Source: an uncultured Alphaproteobacteria bacterium | GTDB lineage: Bacteria; Pseudomonadota; Alphaproteobacteria; HIMB59 | Reading direction: 5' to 3' | Assembly (NCBI GenBank): GCA_902611415.1 | Contig: CACLZM010000001.1 | Span: forward strand, 1 to 64,000 | Length of the DNA stretch: 64,000 nucleotides | In this document: in pieces, positions 18,991 to 27,919 of the stretch | Position numbering within the stretch: position 1 is the stretch's first letter | Layout of the letters: every line of letters starts with the position of its first letter | The notes under the pieces: model-generated | Databases searched by the model: none | Seen by the model: the letters and a program-made list of their open reading frames with translations, nothing else | Told to the model about the DNA's origin: nothing | Translations under genes and position numbers: made by a program

Positions 18991-19290
18991 TTATTTTTTT
19001 ATTTTTGCGGACTCTAGTTTAATAGCTTCTTGTATAAAAATTTGCCAAATTCTAACAATTATTTCAGCGTCAATTTTATTTTTTTTTGCTTTTGATTGAA
19101 CAGACTTTAAAATATGAGTAATTCTTTCGTGATCAATTATTTCTTCTCTATTTTCCTTTAATTTAGTGACTTTGTGTATTTCTTTAAATCTATCACCAAT
19201 CAGCTCAATAATCTTGTTATCAATATTATCAATTTTCTTTCTTACTTTTTTAAGCTCTTCAATGTTATTTTTTTTAGTCATTTTTTTCAA
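18991..19290 (-). CDS. Chorismate mutase, AroQ class (stand-alone)
   Basis: 99 residues, all-alpha, matching the AroQ domain: LKKVRKKIDNIDNKIIELIGDRF near 14-36 with the early Arg, KLKENREEIIDHERITHIL near 44-62 with Lys and the Asp/Glu-Arg region, and WQIFIQEAIKLE near 82 where the active-site Gln sits. It converts chorismate to prephenate for Phe/Tyr synthesis. Monofunctional, since no prephenate dehydratase domain follows. Either of the Met codons at residues 1 and 4 could be the start. Confidence 0.88.
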   Translation of the reverse strand: MKKMTKKNNIEELKKVRKKIDNIDNKIIELIGDRFKEIHKVTKLKENREEIIDHERITHILKSVQSKAKKNKIDAEIIVRIWQIFIQEAIKLESAKIKK

Positions 19291-19312
19291 TATTGTTGTA
19301 CAGTAAATCTAT

Positions 19313-19864
19313 ATGAAATTAAAAAATTCTAAACATAAAGTTGCCGTATTTTGCGGATCTATGTTTGGATCAAACAAAAATTTTAAAGATTTAGCTATAA
19401 CAGTTACAAAATATCTGGCACAAAATGATTATGACATTGTTTATGGAGGTGGAGAAAATGGATTAATGGGTGTTGTTGCTAAGACAGCATTAAAATATAA
19501 CACCCATGTAACTGGTATCATCCCATCTTTTCTAGATAAGCGCGAGAAAATTCACACAAAAATTAACAAAATATATGTTACGAAAACAATGGAGCAAAGA
19601 AAAAAAAAGTTTTTACAATTGTCAGATAGTTTTGTCGCTTTACCCGGAGGTGGGGGTACAATAGAAGAAATTAGTTTAGTAATCAGTGCTCTTCAATTGG
19701 GTGTTATAAAGGGTAAAAAATGTATTTTGTTTAATTATAATAATTATTGGTCTGATATAATTAATCAATACAAAAAAGTGATGAACTCCAAATTTGCTTA
19801 TAAAAACTTTAAAGATTTATTTTCAGTTTGTAATAATCTAAAAGAATTTAAAGAATTATATTAA
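19313..19864 (+). CDS. LOG-family protein (nucleotide 5'-monophosphate phosphoribohydrolase-like)
   Basis: 183 residues, Rossmann-like. The family motif PGGGGTIEE is at about 111-119 and the YGGGENGLMG loop at about 44-53. Family members are often annotated as lysine decarboxylases but act as phosphoribohydrolases on cytokinin-type or purine nucleotides. Bacterial physiological substrate unclear. Monocistronic; its stop overlaps the stop of the convergent amidotransferase within TTAA. Confidence 0.88.
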   Translation: MKLKNSKHKVAVFCGSMFGSNKNFKDLAITVTKYLAQNDYDIVYGGGENGLMGVVAKTALKYNTHVTGIIPSFLDKREKIHTKINKIYVTKTMEQRKKKFLQLSDSFVALPGGGGTIEEISLVISALQLGVIKGKKCILFNYNNYWSDIINQYKKVMNSKFAYKNFKDLFSVCNNLKEFKELY

Positions 19865-20646
19865 TTCTTTCTTAAATAACTTAGCCAATTTTTTAATTCT
19901 TTGTGTCTTAACGTATCTTTTAACAAAGATTGACTATAACTCTTGTTACTAGGTCTTTTAAGGTCTTTGATTAACCCTTGTATTTGATTTTTACTAAATA
20001 GTTTTTCTTTGAGTAAAATATTTTTTCTTGCATTTAAAATTTGTCCTGTGTATTTGAAATTAAATTCAGGATGATATTGGGTACCCCAAAATTTATTGCT
20101 TACAAGAGACTGAATTGAGTAATGATTGTCTGACAGAACATGAGAACTATTAGGCTTTTGTGATATATGGTCAATATGAGAAGCAAAAGCATCAAATATC
20201 AAGGGCTTATCTTTGTACATTGGATGATGCGCACCATATTTATTAATACTTATATTATAGGCTATTCCAATTTCTCTTCCTTTAGGATTTTTTTTAACTG
20301 CGCCACCATTTGCAACAGTAAAAAGTTGCATACCCCAACAACTACCAAACATATTTACCTTTAACTTTGATAACTTTTTCATGAGAGAAATTTGGTTTTT
20401 AATTTCTCTTGTATTATCATAAATATTGAGACTTGAACCTGTCCACACAATGCCGGTAAATGATTTGATGAAACTTTCATCATAATTTTCATCTAAGTTC
20501 ATAGATGGATAAATGAATGTAGTTTTTATTTTTGAATTAATTATTTTTAGTTGGTCTCTGTAAAACTCACATATTGGTTGTAATCCATATCTAGCTAGTT
20601 TACCCCATCCGTTTTTGTCATATCCATTAACTATTAGTAAATTCAT
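19861..20646 (-). CDS. Class I glutamine amidotransferase-like protein (GMP synthase-like)
   Basis: 261 residues. Nucleophile elbow GSCWGMQ with Cys about 103 and catalytic His in QYHPEFN about 192, so the hydrolase triad looks intact. No synthetase partner domain is attached and none is encoded beside it. Such stand-alone proteins range from gamma-glutamyl hydrolases to unknown amidases; the substrate cannot be told. Divergent from the EamA gene with a 28-base gap. Confidence 0.83.
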   Translation of the reverse strand: MNLLIVNGYDKNGWGKLARYGLQPICEFYRDQLKIINSKIKTTFIYPSMNLDENYDESFIKSFTGIVWTGSSLNIYDNTREIKNQISLMKKLSKLKVNMFGSCWGMQLFTVANGGAVKKNPKGREIGIAYNISINKYGAHHPMYKDKPLIFDAFASHIDHISQKPNSSHVLSDNHYSIQSLVSNKFWGTQYHPEFNFKYTGQILNARKNILLKEKLFSKNQIQGLIKDLKRPSNKSYSQSLLKDTLRHKELKNWLSYLRKN

Positions 20647-20674
20647 TCATATTTAATATATTTAGATTAACCAC

Positions 20675-21547
20675 ATGTCAGCATTTATCTACAAGTCTTT
20701 GTCCGTGCTTTTTTTTGTTTTAATGAGTGTATGTATAAAAGCAACAGGCGACGACTTACCATTATTTGAGGTAGTTTTTTTCAGAAATCTATTTGCTCTT
20801 ATTCCATTGGTAGTTGTCATTTATTATTTAAATCTAAAAATATCTTCTATTAATAATTATAAACTTCATTTTTTTAGAGGTTTAGTAGGAATTTCAGCAA
20901 TGAGTCTTTTCTTCATATCTCTTAGATATGTTCCGCTGATCGAAATGCAAACAATCAGTTTTTCATCTGTTTTTTTTATATCTATATTATCAATTTTTTT
21001 TCTAGGTGAAAAAATTGGATATAGGAGGGTAATTGCAATTATTATTGGTTTTATAGGAGTAGTAATTATTTTGAAACCGGACGTGAATTTATTAAACAAC
21101 TATTCTGTTTTACCACTTTTAGCTAGTATATTTTTGTCAATGGCAGTGATAATTCTAAAAAAAATATTAATAACTAATAATAATATTTTAACGGTATGGG
21201 CCTTTACTTTATTTGGAACAGTTTCAAGTTTATTTTTCTATAGTGATGATTGGATATGGCCAAATAATTTAGACTTAGTTTTTCTAATTGCTTCGGGTTT
21301 TTTAGGGTTTACTGCTCAATTTTGTCTTACAAAATCTTTTCAATTAGCAGAAGCCTCTGTTCTTGCTCCTTTAGACTTCACTTCTGTTGTTTGGGCATTT
21401 GTCATTGGTTATATTTTTTTTGGTGAGTTTCTCTCGAAAGAGGTGCTACTAGGAGGTCCATTAATTTTACTTTCAGTCGGATATATATTTTATCGTGAAA
21501 CTGTCCTTCGAAAAAAAATAGTCCTTGGTAGCAATAAGCAATTTTAG
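20675..21547 (+). CDS. EamA/DMT-family transporter
   Basis: 290 residues, ten predicted membrane helices in two EamA repeats: the first runs from SVLFFVLMSVCIKAT to IGFIGVVIILKP, the second from YSVLPLLASIFLSMAVIIL to GGPLILLSVGYIFY. The repeat-end motif SVFFISILSIFFLGEKIGYRR near 98-118 is typical. Drug/metabolite transporter superfamily, exporter of unknown small metabolite. No informative neighbours. Confidence 0.9.
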   Translation: MSAFIYKSLSVLFFVLMSVCIKATGDDLPLFEVVFFRNLFALIPLVVVIYYLNLKISSINNYKLHFFRGLVGISAMSLFFISLRYVPLIEMQTISFSSVFFISILSIFFLGEKIGYRRVIAIIIGFIGVVIILKPDVNLLNNYSVLPLLASIFLSMAVIILKKILITNNNILTVWAFTLFGTVSSLFFYSDDWIWPNNLDLVFLIASGFLGFTAQFCLTKSFQLAEASVLAPLDFTSVVWAFVIGYIFFGEFLSKEVLLGGPLILLSVGYIFYRETVLRKKIVLGSNKQF

Positions 21548-21589
21548 AAATTTTTAGACAGATTTAAAATTTTTTGATATTTAATCTTA

Positions 21590-22030
21590 ATGGAATATTT
21601 GCACACAATGGTTCGAGTAAGTGATATTGAGCAATCACTTGACTTTTACTGTAATAAATTAGGACTAATTGAATACTCGAGAAAAGAGAGTGAAAAGGGT
21701 CGATTTACTCTAATTTTTCTTTGTGCTCCTGATGATAAAGACACTGCTGATAGTAAAAAGAAACCTCTTTTAGAATTAACTTACAATTGGGACAAAGAAG
21801 AATACAAAGGTGGCAGAAATTTTGGTCATCTAGCTTTTAGAGTAGATAATATTTATCAAGTTTGTGAAAATCTGATTAAAAAGGATGTTGTGATAAACAG
21901 GCCTCCTAGAGATGGATATATGGCATTCATAAAATCACCAGACGGCATATCAATAGAGTTACTTCAAAAAGGTGAGAGCCTTGAAATAAAAGAGCCTTGG
22001 GCCAGTATGCAAAATAATGGGTCTTGGTAG
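21590..22030 (+). CDS. gloA: Lactoylglutathione lyase (glyoxalase I)
   Basis: 146 residues, vicinal oxygen chelate fold. Metal ligands expected of glyoxalase I are visible: His in YLHTMVRVSDIEQSLDFY near 3-20, Glu in LLELTYNW near 60, His in FGHLAFRVDN near 79 and Glu in GISIELLQKGE near 123. Converts the methylglyoxal-glutathione hemithioacetal to lactoylglutathione. The gene ends one base before the convergent zeta-inhibitor gene. Confidence 0.92.
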   Translation: MEYLHTMVRVSDIEQSLDFYCNKLGLIEYSRKESEKGRFTLIFLCAPDDKDTADSKKKPLLELTYNWDKEEYKGGRNFGHLAFRVDNIYQVCENLIKKDVVINRPPRDGYMAFIKSPDGISIELLQKGESLEIKEPWASMQNNGSW

Positions 22031-22031
22031 A

Positions 22032-22313
22032 TTATATTTCTGAAAGTTTTTTTACTAGATCTTCTCTAGTCAGGCTACCATTATTTTGATCTAATACATC
22101 TAAGGCTTTACGTATTATGTCTTCATCTCCTGGTTCCTCAAGATCAGATAATATTATTTCTCTAAGTAATTCTGAATTATCGGATTGTCCAATATCATCT
22201 AAAATGTATTGAGCAAAGATTTTATTTCTTGAATTTCTTTTTTCAAATTCTGTTTGCTCTTTTTGGCTTTGCTCTGCTTCAAAGGCTTTTTGTCTGTCTT
22301 TAAATTTGTCCAT
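22032..22313 (-). CDS. ATP synthase F1 zeta-subunit-type inhibitor (DUF1476)
   Basis: 93 residues, charged and helical: FKDRQKAFEAEQSQKEQTEFE at the start, then RNKIFAQYILDDIG, and an acidic C-terminal half. This matches DUF1476, described in Paracoccus denitrificans as the zeta inhibitor of F1Fo ATP synthase and found mainly in alphaproteobacteria. Its N-terminal segment blocks the ATPase direction of the motor. It lies 6 bases downstream of mmsA on the same strand. Confidence 0.85.
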   Translation of the reverse strand: MDKFKDRQKAFEAEQSQKEQTEFEKRNSRNKIFAQYILDDIGQSDNSELLREIILSDLEEPGDEDIIRKALDVLDQNNGSLTREDLVKKLSEI

Positions 22314-22319
22314 AATTCA

Positions 22320-23810
22320 TTATTTCATAGTTGGCATGTTGAGTGAAGCCCCTGCGACATCATCTGGCCATCTCGATGTTATTGTCTTACGTTTGGTATA
22401 AAAATTAATCCCTTCTACTCCGTGCATTCCATGACCACCAAATATTGAACCTTTCCAGCCACCAAAAGTATAAAAAGACATTGGAACTGGAATAGGAATG
22501 TTTATCCCAACCATTCCTATTTGGACATTTTTCATAAAATTTCTCGCTAATGAACCACTTGATGTATATATAGAAGTGCCATTGCCAAACTGATGTTTAT
22601 TAATCAGTTTTATAGCCTCTTCAAAATTATTCATATTAAGGACAGATAAAACAGGGCCAAAAATCTCTTCTTTGTATATAGTCATACCATCAGTAACATT
22701 ATTAAATATTGTAGGACCAACAAAATTACCATTTTCATAACCTTGAAGACTAATTCCTCTTCCATCTAACTCTAATTTTGCACCCTCTTGAACACCTTTT
22801 TCAATATATGATAGAACTTTTTGTTTGTGTTCCTTTGTAATGAGAGGTCCCATTTCACTTTGTGGGTCTAAAGACCCCCCAACTTTAATTTTACTTGTCT
22901 TCTCCTTTAGCAAATCCATAAATGGTTTTTGAATATTTCCAACAGGCATAGCAACTGATGTTGCCATACAACGTTCACCAGCAGATCCAAAAGCTGCTCC
23001 AATTAGTCCATTTACTGCATCCTCTAAATTCGCGTCTTCCATTATAAGCATATGGTTTTTAGCACCACCAAGAGCTTGAACTCTTTTATTTGTTTTTGAA
23101 CACTCGGTGTAAATGTACTTAGCAACAGGTGTTGAGCCAACAAAACTTACTGAAGAAATATCTTCACACTGAAGTATTAGATCTACAATATTTTTATCGC
23201 CATTTACGACCGTGAGGACGTTATCAGGAAGACCAGCTTCACTCATTAATTCTGCAAGTTTTAAAGAGCATTGAGGAACTTTCTCAGAGGGTTTTAACAT
23301 AAAGGCATTTCCACATGCTATAGATAATGGAAACATCCACATTGGAACCATAGCTGGGAAATTAAATGGTGTAATACCAGCACAAATTCCCAAAGGCTGC
23401 TTAATATCAAACAAATCTACGTTTGTTCCAACGTTAATTGAGTGATTTCCTTTCAATAAATGAGGAATACCGCATGCAAAGTCAACTACTTCAAGACCTC
23501 TTTGTAAAGATCCTTTAGCATCAGAAAAAACCTTGCCATGCTCTTCAGATATTATTTTTGCTATTAAATCAAAATTTTTTTCAATTAAATTTTTAAATTT
23601 AAATAAAATTTCACTTCTTTTCGTAATGGGTGTATTAGCCCATAAAGGTTGTGCTAATTTCATTTTATTAATAATTTTTTCAAACTCATCTCTTGTTGTT
23701 TTTGGAACATGCGCATATTCCTCACCCGTACTAGGTTTATATAATTTTATGAAGTCTTCTGAATTACTAGATATTCCTTTAGAGTCAGAGAAGTTTTCAA
23801 TTATTTTCAT
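22320..23810 (-). CDS. mmsA: Methylmalonate-semialdehyde dehydrogenase (CoA-acylating)
   Basis: 496 residues, aldehyde dehydrogenase fold. Nucleophile Cys about 281 in GSAGERCMATS, cofactor region FVGSTPVAKYI near 223-233, and CGIPHLLKG / VDLFDIKQPLGICAGITPFNFP characteristic of MmsA rather than general ALDH. Converts methylmalonate semialdehyde or malonate semialdehyde with CoA and NAD to propionyl-CoA or acetyl-CoA, in valine, beta-alanine and inositol breakdown. No other genes of those pathways are adjacent. Confidence 0.93.
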   Translation of the reverse strand: MKIIENFSDSKGISSNSEDFIKLYKPSTGEEYAHVPKTTRDEFEKIINKMKLAQPLWANTPITKRSEILFKFKNLIEKNFDLIAKIISEEHGKVFSDAKGSLQRGLEVVDFACGIPHLLKGNHSINVGTNVDLFDIKQPLGICAGITPFNFPAMVPMWMFPLSIACGNAFMLKPSEKVPQCSLKLAELMSEAGLPDNVLTVVNGDKNIVDLILQCEDISSVSFVGSTPVAKYIYTECSKTNKRVQALGGAKNHMLIMEDANLEDAVNGLIGAAFGSAGERCMATSVAMPVGNIQKPFMDLLKEKTSKIKVGGSLDPQSEMGPLITKEHKQKVLSYIEKGVQEGAKLELDGRGISLQGYENGNFVGPTIFNNVTDGMTIYKEEIFGPVLSVLNMNNFEEAIKLINKHQFGNGTSIYTSSGSLARNFMKNVQIGMVGINIPIPVPMSFYTFGGWKGSIFGGHGMHGVEGINFYTKRKTITSRWPDDVAGASLNMPTMK

Positions 23811-23884
23811 GTGATGTTTTTAATATTAAATTTGTTTTTAGTAAAGATAATTGATTTATTTTAGTTAGTTTGATAATATTAAGG

Positions 23885-23970
23885 TTTAAGGGGTGCTGAA
23901 AGGCTGAGAAAGGTAATACTTAACCCTCGAACCTGATCCAGGTAATTCTGGCGTAGGAAGTTCCCTTAAA
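23885..23970 (+). promoter_or_regulatory. TPP (THI-box) riboswitch
   Basis: Closing stem P1 pairs TTTAAGGG (23885-23892) with CCCTTAAA (23963-23970). The conserved aptamer blocks are present: GGGTGC, GGCTGAGA (23902-23909), ACCTGATCC (23931-23939), GGTAAT and GCGTAGG (23951-23957). It ends 25 bases before the symporter start codon, so binding of thiamine diphosphate most likely blocks translation initiation of the thiV-thiMED operon. No separate terminator hairpin with a T run is visible after the aptamer. Confidence 0.96.
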
Positions 23971-23995
23971 TACTTTTAAAACAAGAACAAATTAG

Positions 23996-25381
23996 ATGGA
24001 AATTCTTTTTTTAATTTTTTTTGGATTAATTTTTACTGGGTCATTCTTTTTTTTGAAAAAAAATGAATTATCAGATGATAAGTTCGTTATTAAAAATAAA
24101 TATAACTTATTTTTTTCAATATCTTCTTTTGTATCTTCTGCATTGGGTTTTTGGATAATATTTTCTCCTGCCGCAGCAGCTACTTGGGGTGGAATGGGTA
24201 ATGTGATTGGTTATGCACTTGGAGCTGCGATGCCTTTAGTTTTATTCATCTTTATAGGAAAATATGTAAGAAAGGTTTTTCCAAACTCAACAGGCTTTCA
24301 CAATTGTATCGAAAATCGGTTTGGCAAGAACTTATCCCACTTTGTTATAATAGTTTCGTTAGTTTATATGACAGTTTTCTTAATAGCTGAAATTACAGCT
24401 ATCTCAAAGTTCTTTAATTTTTTAAATGATACACCTTATTGGATTTCTTCAATGATAATTATATTAATTGCTTCATCGTACGTTCTAATTGGAGGGTTGT
24501 CGGCAACAATATTCACCGATTTAATTCAATTCATATTCATTATAGGAATTTGTTTGTTTTTAGTTTTTAAAATTCCATTCCAAGACTTTTCAAATAACTC
24601 TTCATTTATGATCGAAAATGCACATTTATTTGATTTTAATAATCAATTCCTATGGATAACAGGTTTGACTTTTTTAATAGCAGTTACATTTACAAATCTC
24701 TTTCACCATGGTAATTGGCAAAGAATTTATGCTGCTAAAGATAATAAAACACTTAGTATTGGTTTAGTTATATCTGCTTTAATTATATTTATAATTGTTT
24801 ATTTCATTGGATACTCTGGACTAGTTTCAATCTCACTTTACGCAATGGACGATCCTGATTTAACATTTGTGAAACTTTTCGGTTTACTCGAGACTTCATT
24901 TATAAAATACATTTTTGTAATATTAGCTACTTCCCTTGTATTAAGTAGTATTGATACATTAATAAATGCGATAAATTCTCAGATTGTATCCCTAAGCACA
25001 AGTTACTCCTTAAAATCCTCTTCAAACTTATACTTTATATTTGTTTTCTTGGTGGCAGTTTTCATACTATCCTCGCAAGGCTACAATGTCTTATACGTTT
25101 TCTTAATTGCTGATTTAATTTGTTGTTGCTTAGTTTTACCTTTTCTGTTGGGATTATTTGGTTTTAATATCTCTACAAAACAAATATATATAATCTCTTT
25201 TTTGAGCTTACTACTGGGAGTATTAATATTTCCTGATCCCTCATTCAGCAAAAATATAATGAGCGATTTTCTAAATATTAATTTCACATTTATTAATAAC
25301 TATAAATTATTCTCATCATTTTTAGTGCCAATTCTATTTTCAACAATATTGACACTTTTGATGAAAAGGAAAGGTATATAA
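23996..25381 (+). CDS. thiV: Sodium:solute symporter, probable thiamine-pyrimidine (HMP) transporter
   Basis: 461 residues, about 13 membrane helices, SSS family: FWIIFSPAAAATWGGMGNVIGYALGAAMPL near the N-terminus, GGLSATIFTDLIQF near 160, FTNLFHHGNWQRIYAAKD near 234 and SSIDTLINAINSQ near 320. It sits directly behind the TPP riboswitch and before thiM-thiE-thiD. SAR11 has a riboswitch-controlled SSS transporter named ThiV, proposed to import the pyrimidine precursor HMP; this gene matches in family and context. Here the ThiM partner raises the chance that thiazole alcohol or thiamine is the substrate instead. Confidence 0.85.
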   Translation: MEILFLIFFGLIFTGSFFFLKKNELSDDKFVIKNKYNLFFSISSFVSSALGFWIIFSPAAAATWGGMGNVIGYALGAAMPLVLFIFIGKYVRKVFPNSTGFHNCIENRFGKNLSHFVIIVSLVYMTVFLIAEITAISKFFNFLNDTPYWISSMIIILIASSYVLIGGLSATIFTDLIQFIFIIGICLFLVFKIPFQDFSNNSSFMIENAHLFDFNNQFLWITGLTFLIAVTFTNLFHHGNWQRIYAAKDNKTLSIGLVISALIIFIIVYFIGYSGLVSISLYAMDDPDLTFVKLFGLLETSFIKYIFVILATSLVLSSIDTLINAINSQIVSLSTSYSLKSSSNLYFIFVFLVAVFILSSQGYNVLYVFLIADLICCCLVLPFLLGLFGFNISTKQIYIISFLSLLLGVLIFPDPSFSKNIMSDFLNINFTFINNYKLFSSFLVPILFSTILTLLMKRKGI

Positions 25382-26178
25382 TGGAACATATTTATAATGA
25401 TTTAAAAAACTTAAGGAATAAAGGAGCGCTTGTACATTGTATTACAAATTACGTGGCAATGAACATAAACGCTAATATTCTTCTCTCTATCGGAGCATCT
25501 CCTTTGATGTCTCATGCAACAAATGAACTTAAAGAAATAGCTGCTATATCGTCTTGTCTTGTTAATAATATTGGAACGTTAGACGATAATTGGAGACCTA
25601 GCTTTTTAGAGGCTTCTAAATATTATGTTGAACAAGAAAAACCAATCATATTAGACCCTGTGGGTTCAGGTGCGAGTAAGTTAAGAACTCAAACTTCTCT
25701 TGACATTATTAAAAGCTCTAAAAAATTAATTATCAGAGGAAACGCATCTGAAATTCAATCACTAGTAGATCAAAATAAAATATCTTCAAAGGGAGTTGAC
25801 TCATCAATTGAAAGTCACGCAGCTATTGAGTCTGGAAAAATTTTATCTAATGAGAATAATTGCGTTGTATTTATAAGCGGTAGAGACGACTTCATTATTT
25901 ATGAAGATGATGTCACTAAAATTTCAAATGGATCAAGTGTAATGACGAAGGTTACAGCTATCGGTTGCTCTTTATCGTGCATAGTAGGAGCATTTGCTGC
26001 TGTAGGTGAAAGTTTATACAAATCTGCGATAAGCTCAGCGGCTATTTTTTCAATCGCAGGAGAACTCGCAGCATCAAAATCAGAAGGGCCAGGAGATTTT
26101 CAAGTAAATTTCTTGAACAAATTAAATAATATTACAGAAAAAGAAATTTTAGATAATTTAAAAATTACTAGTGTTTAA
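25381..26178 (+). CDS. thiM: Hydroxyethylthiazole kinase
   Basis: 265 residues, ribokinase-like ThiM fold. CITNYVAMNINANILLSIGASPLMSHA near 21-47 is the signature substrate-binding stretch; ILDPVGSGASKLRT near 94 and the C-terminal VTAIGCSLSCIVGAF near 195 (ATP/anion hole with a Cys as in ThiM) complete it. Phosphorylates 4-methyl-5-(2-hydroxyethyl)thiazole for salvage. Its start overlaps the end of thiV and its stop overlaps thiE by 8 bases. Gives this organism a route from external thiazole alcohol to thiamine phosphate. Confidence 0.95.
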   Translation: MEHIYNDLKNLRNKGALVHCITNYVAMNINANILLSIGASPLMSHATNELKEIAAISSCLVNNIGTLDDNWRPSFLEASKYYVEQEKPIILDPVGSGASKLRTQTSLDIIKSSKKLIIRGNASEIQSLVDQNKISSKGVDSSIESHAAIESGKILSNENNCVVFISGRDDFIIYEDDVTKISNGSSVMTKVTAIGCSLSCIVGAFAAVGESLYKSAISSAAIFSIAGELAASKSEGPGDFQVNFLNKLNNITEKEILDNLKITSV

Positions 26179-26794
26179 ATTTTGTTTTGTTACTGACGAT
26201 AAACTTACACCATTAAGTAAGTTGGATAATTATTTGAAAATAATATTTGAGAGTAAGATCGATTGTATTCAATTAAGGTTTAAAAATTTAAAAACAATTG
26301 ATTTATACAACTTAGGAAAAGATTTAAAAAAAGATTGTGTTAAATTTAAAAAAACCCTCATTGTCAATGATCGTGTGGATATTGCAAAATCTATAAATGC
26401 TCATGGTGCACATGTTGGTATGGATGATTTACCCTATAATCAAGCTAGAAAAATATTGGGAAGAAAAGCTATAATAGGAGTTTCAGCAAGTAATAAAAAT
26501 GAATTCATAAAGGTAAAAAAGTTAAAGGGAGTTGACTACATAGGTGTTTCAGCCTTCTCGTCAAATACAAAAAAAGAAATGAAAAATTATTTTGGTTTAA
26601 GCGGGCTTAAAATTTGTGCTAAAGCTACAAAAATTCCTTTAATAGCAATAGGAGGAATCAATATTAGTGATGTAAATAGTATACTTAAACTAAAAATCCA
26701 TGGAGTTGCTATGATATCCTCTTTATTAAAAGGTAATATTAAAAAGAATTGTATGGATGTAAGTAAAATTATTTCAAGTTATGAAAAGATATAA
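26171..26794 (+). CDS. thiE: Thiamine-phosphate synthase
   Basis: 207 residues with a GTG start inside the thiM end. TIM-barrel ThiE features: CIQLRFKN near 34-41, LIVNDRVDIAKSINAHGAHVGMDDLP near 62-87, IIGVSASN near 100, DYIGVSAFSSNTKKEM and IAIGGIN near 160. Couples HMP diphosphate with HET phosphate to thiamine monophosphate. Overlaps the thiD start by 14 bases. Confidence 0.95.
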   Translation: MFKFCFVTDDKLTPLSKLDNYLKIIFESKIDCIQLRFKNLKTIDLYNLGKDLKKDCVKFKKTLIVNDRVDIAKSINAHGAHVGMDDLPYNQARKILGRKAIIGVSASNKNEFIKVKKLKGVDYIGVSAFSSNTKKEMKNYFGLSGLKICAKATKIPLIAIGGINISDVNSILKLKIHGVAMISSLLKGNIKKNCMDVSKIISSYEKI

Positions 26795-27572
26795 AACTGT
26801 ATTAACAATTGCAGGTTCTGACTCATCAGGAGGGGCGGGTATCCAAGCTGATATTAAAACTATAACATACTTTAAATGTTATGCGATGTCTGTAATTACT
26901 GCTTTAACTGCACAAAATACTCAAGAGGTAAAAAGTATTTTTAATACAACCCCAAAGTTTATAAGAGAACAACTTAATACGACGTGTAGTGATATTAAAC
27001 CAGACTCAATAAAGATTGGTATGTTAAGTGATAAAAAAATTATTCAAGAAATTTCAAAATTTATTGACAACCATAAAATATCTAAAGTTGTTTTAGACCC
27101 TGTTATGGTGTCAACATCTGGTTATTTACTCTTAAAGAAAAGCGCTATATCAAGTTTAACTAAAAACCTTATAACAAAATCTATGATAATTACTCCTAAT
27201 TTGGAGGAGGCAGAAATTCTTACAAATACCAAGATTAATAGTAAAGATGATATGATTAATGCAATTCAAATTTTAGTAAAAATTGGCGCTAAGAATATAC
27301 TGATCAAAGGTCTAATCAAAAATGGAAAAATATTCGACTGTCTATTTTTAAAAAAAAATAAAAAAATTCATTTTTTTGAGTCTAGAATCATTAAAAGTAA
27401 AAATACACATGGAACTGGTTGTACTTTATCGTCAGCAATTGCTTCGAATTTAGCTTTAGGTGAAGATATTTTAAATTCTGTCAAAAAATCAAGAAATTAT
27501 ATAAAAAGAGCCATAATTAAAGGAAGTTTGTATAAAATTGGTAAAGGTAGCGGTCCGGTTTACCATTTTTAA
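26781..27572 (+). CDS. thiD: Hydroxymethylpyrimidine/phosphomethylpyrimidine kinase
   Basis: 263 residues, ribokinase fold. TIAGSDSSGGAGIQADIKT near 9-27, MSVITALTAQNTQ near 36, VLDPVMVSTSGYLLLK near 100 and the GTGCTLSSAIASNLA anion hole near 211-225 with the Cys typical of ThiD. Phosphorylates HMP twice before ThiE coupling. Last gene of the riboswitch-controlled salvage operon; the thiC pyrimidine synthase is absent from this locus, consistent with dependence on external pyrimidine. Confidence 0.96.
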   Translation: MKRYKTVLTIAGSDSSGGAGIQADIKTITYFKCYAMSVITALTAQNTQEVKSIFNTTPKFIREQLNTTCSDIKPDSIKIGMLSDKKIIQEISKFIDNHKISKVVLDPVMVSTSGYLLLKKSAISSLTKNLITKSMIITPNLEEAEILTNTKINSKDDMINAIQILVKIGAKNILIKGLIKNGKIFDCLFLKKNKKIHFFESRIIKSKNTHGTGCTLSSAIASNLALGEDILNSVKKSRNYIKRAIIKGSLYKIGKGSGPVYHF

Positions 27573-27715
27573 CTTTAAATTTAGAAAAATTGCTATAAAA
27601 AGTTTACCAATATTTAGGCTTACTATTTGAATACTAATTAAAAAATCTCATAAAATTTTTAACTATGTTTGGATACGCTAAATATTTACTACTTAAGATT
27701 AAGAAAGGACTATAA

Positions 27716-27919
27716 ATGGCTACAGGAACAGTGAAATGGTTTAACCCAAAAAAAGGATATGGGTTTATTGCCCCTGATGGAGAAGATAAAGATATCTTTG
27801 TCCACATCACAGCTGTTCAACAAGCAGGTTTAGACCGCCTCGATGAAGGCGACAAAGTCGAATTTGAAGTTGTTGAAGACAAAGGCAAATCCAAAGCAGA
27901 TCAGTTAAAAAAAGTTTAA
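27716..27919 (+). CDS. cspA: Cold-shock protein (CspA family)
   Basis: 67 residues with RNP1 KGYGFI and RNP2 DIFVHI, the normal OB-fold length. Binds single-stranded nucleic acid as an RNA chaperone. It is preceded by a 143-base AT-rich stretch without an ORF, long enough for the 5' leader that cold-shock genes often carry; I cannot see a specific structure in it. Stop overlaps the convergent DjlA-like gene stop within TTAA. Base use is less AT-rich than the flanks, fitting high expression. Confidence 0.96.
   Translation: MATGTVKWFNPKKGYGFIAPDGEDKDIFVHITAVQQAGLDRLDEGDKVEFEVVEDKGKSKADQLKKV

Noticed and set aside
19861-20646. GMP synthase (guaA)
   Set aside because: Only the amidotransferase domain is present; no ATP-pyrophosphatase domain follows.
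27573-27715. Small RNA or structured thermosensor upstream of cspA
   Set aside because: The stretch is compatible with a cold-shock leader, but I could not find a convincing conserved motif or stable stem.
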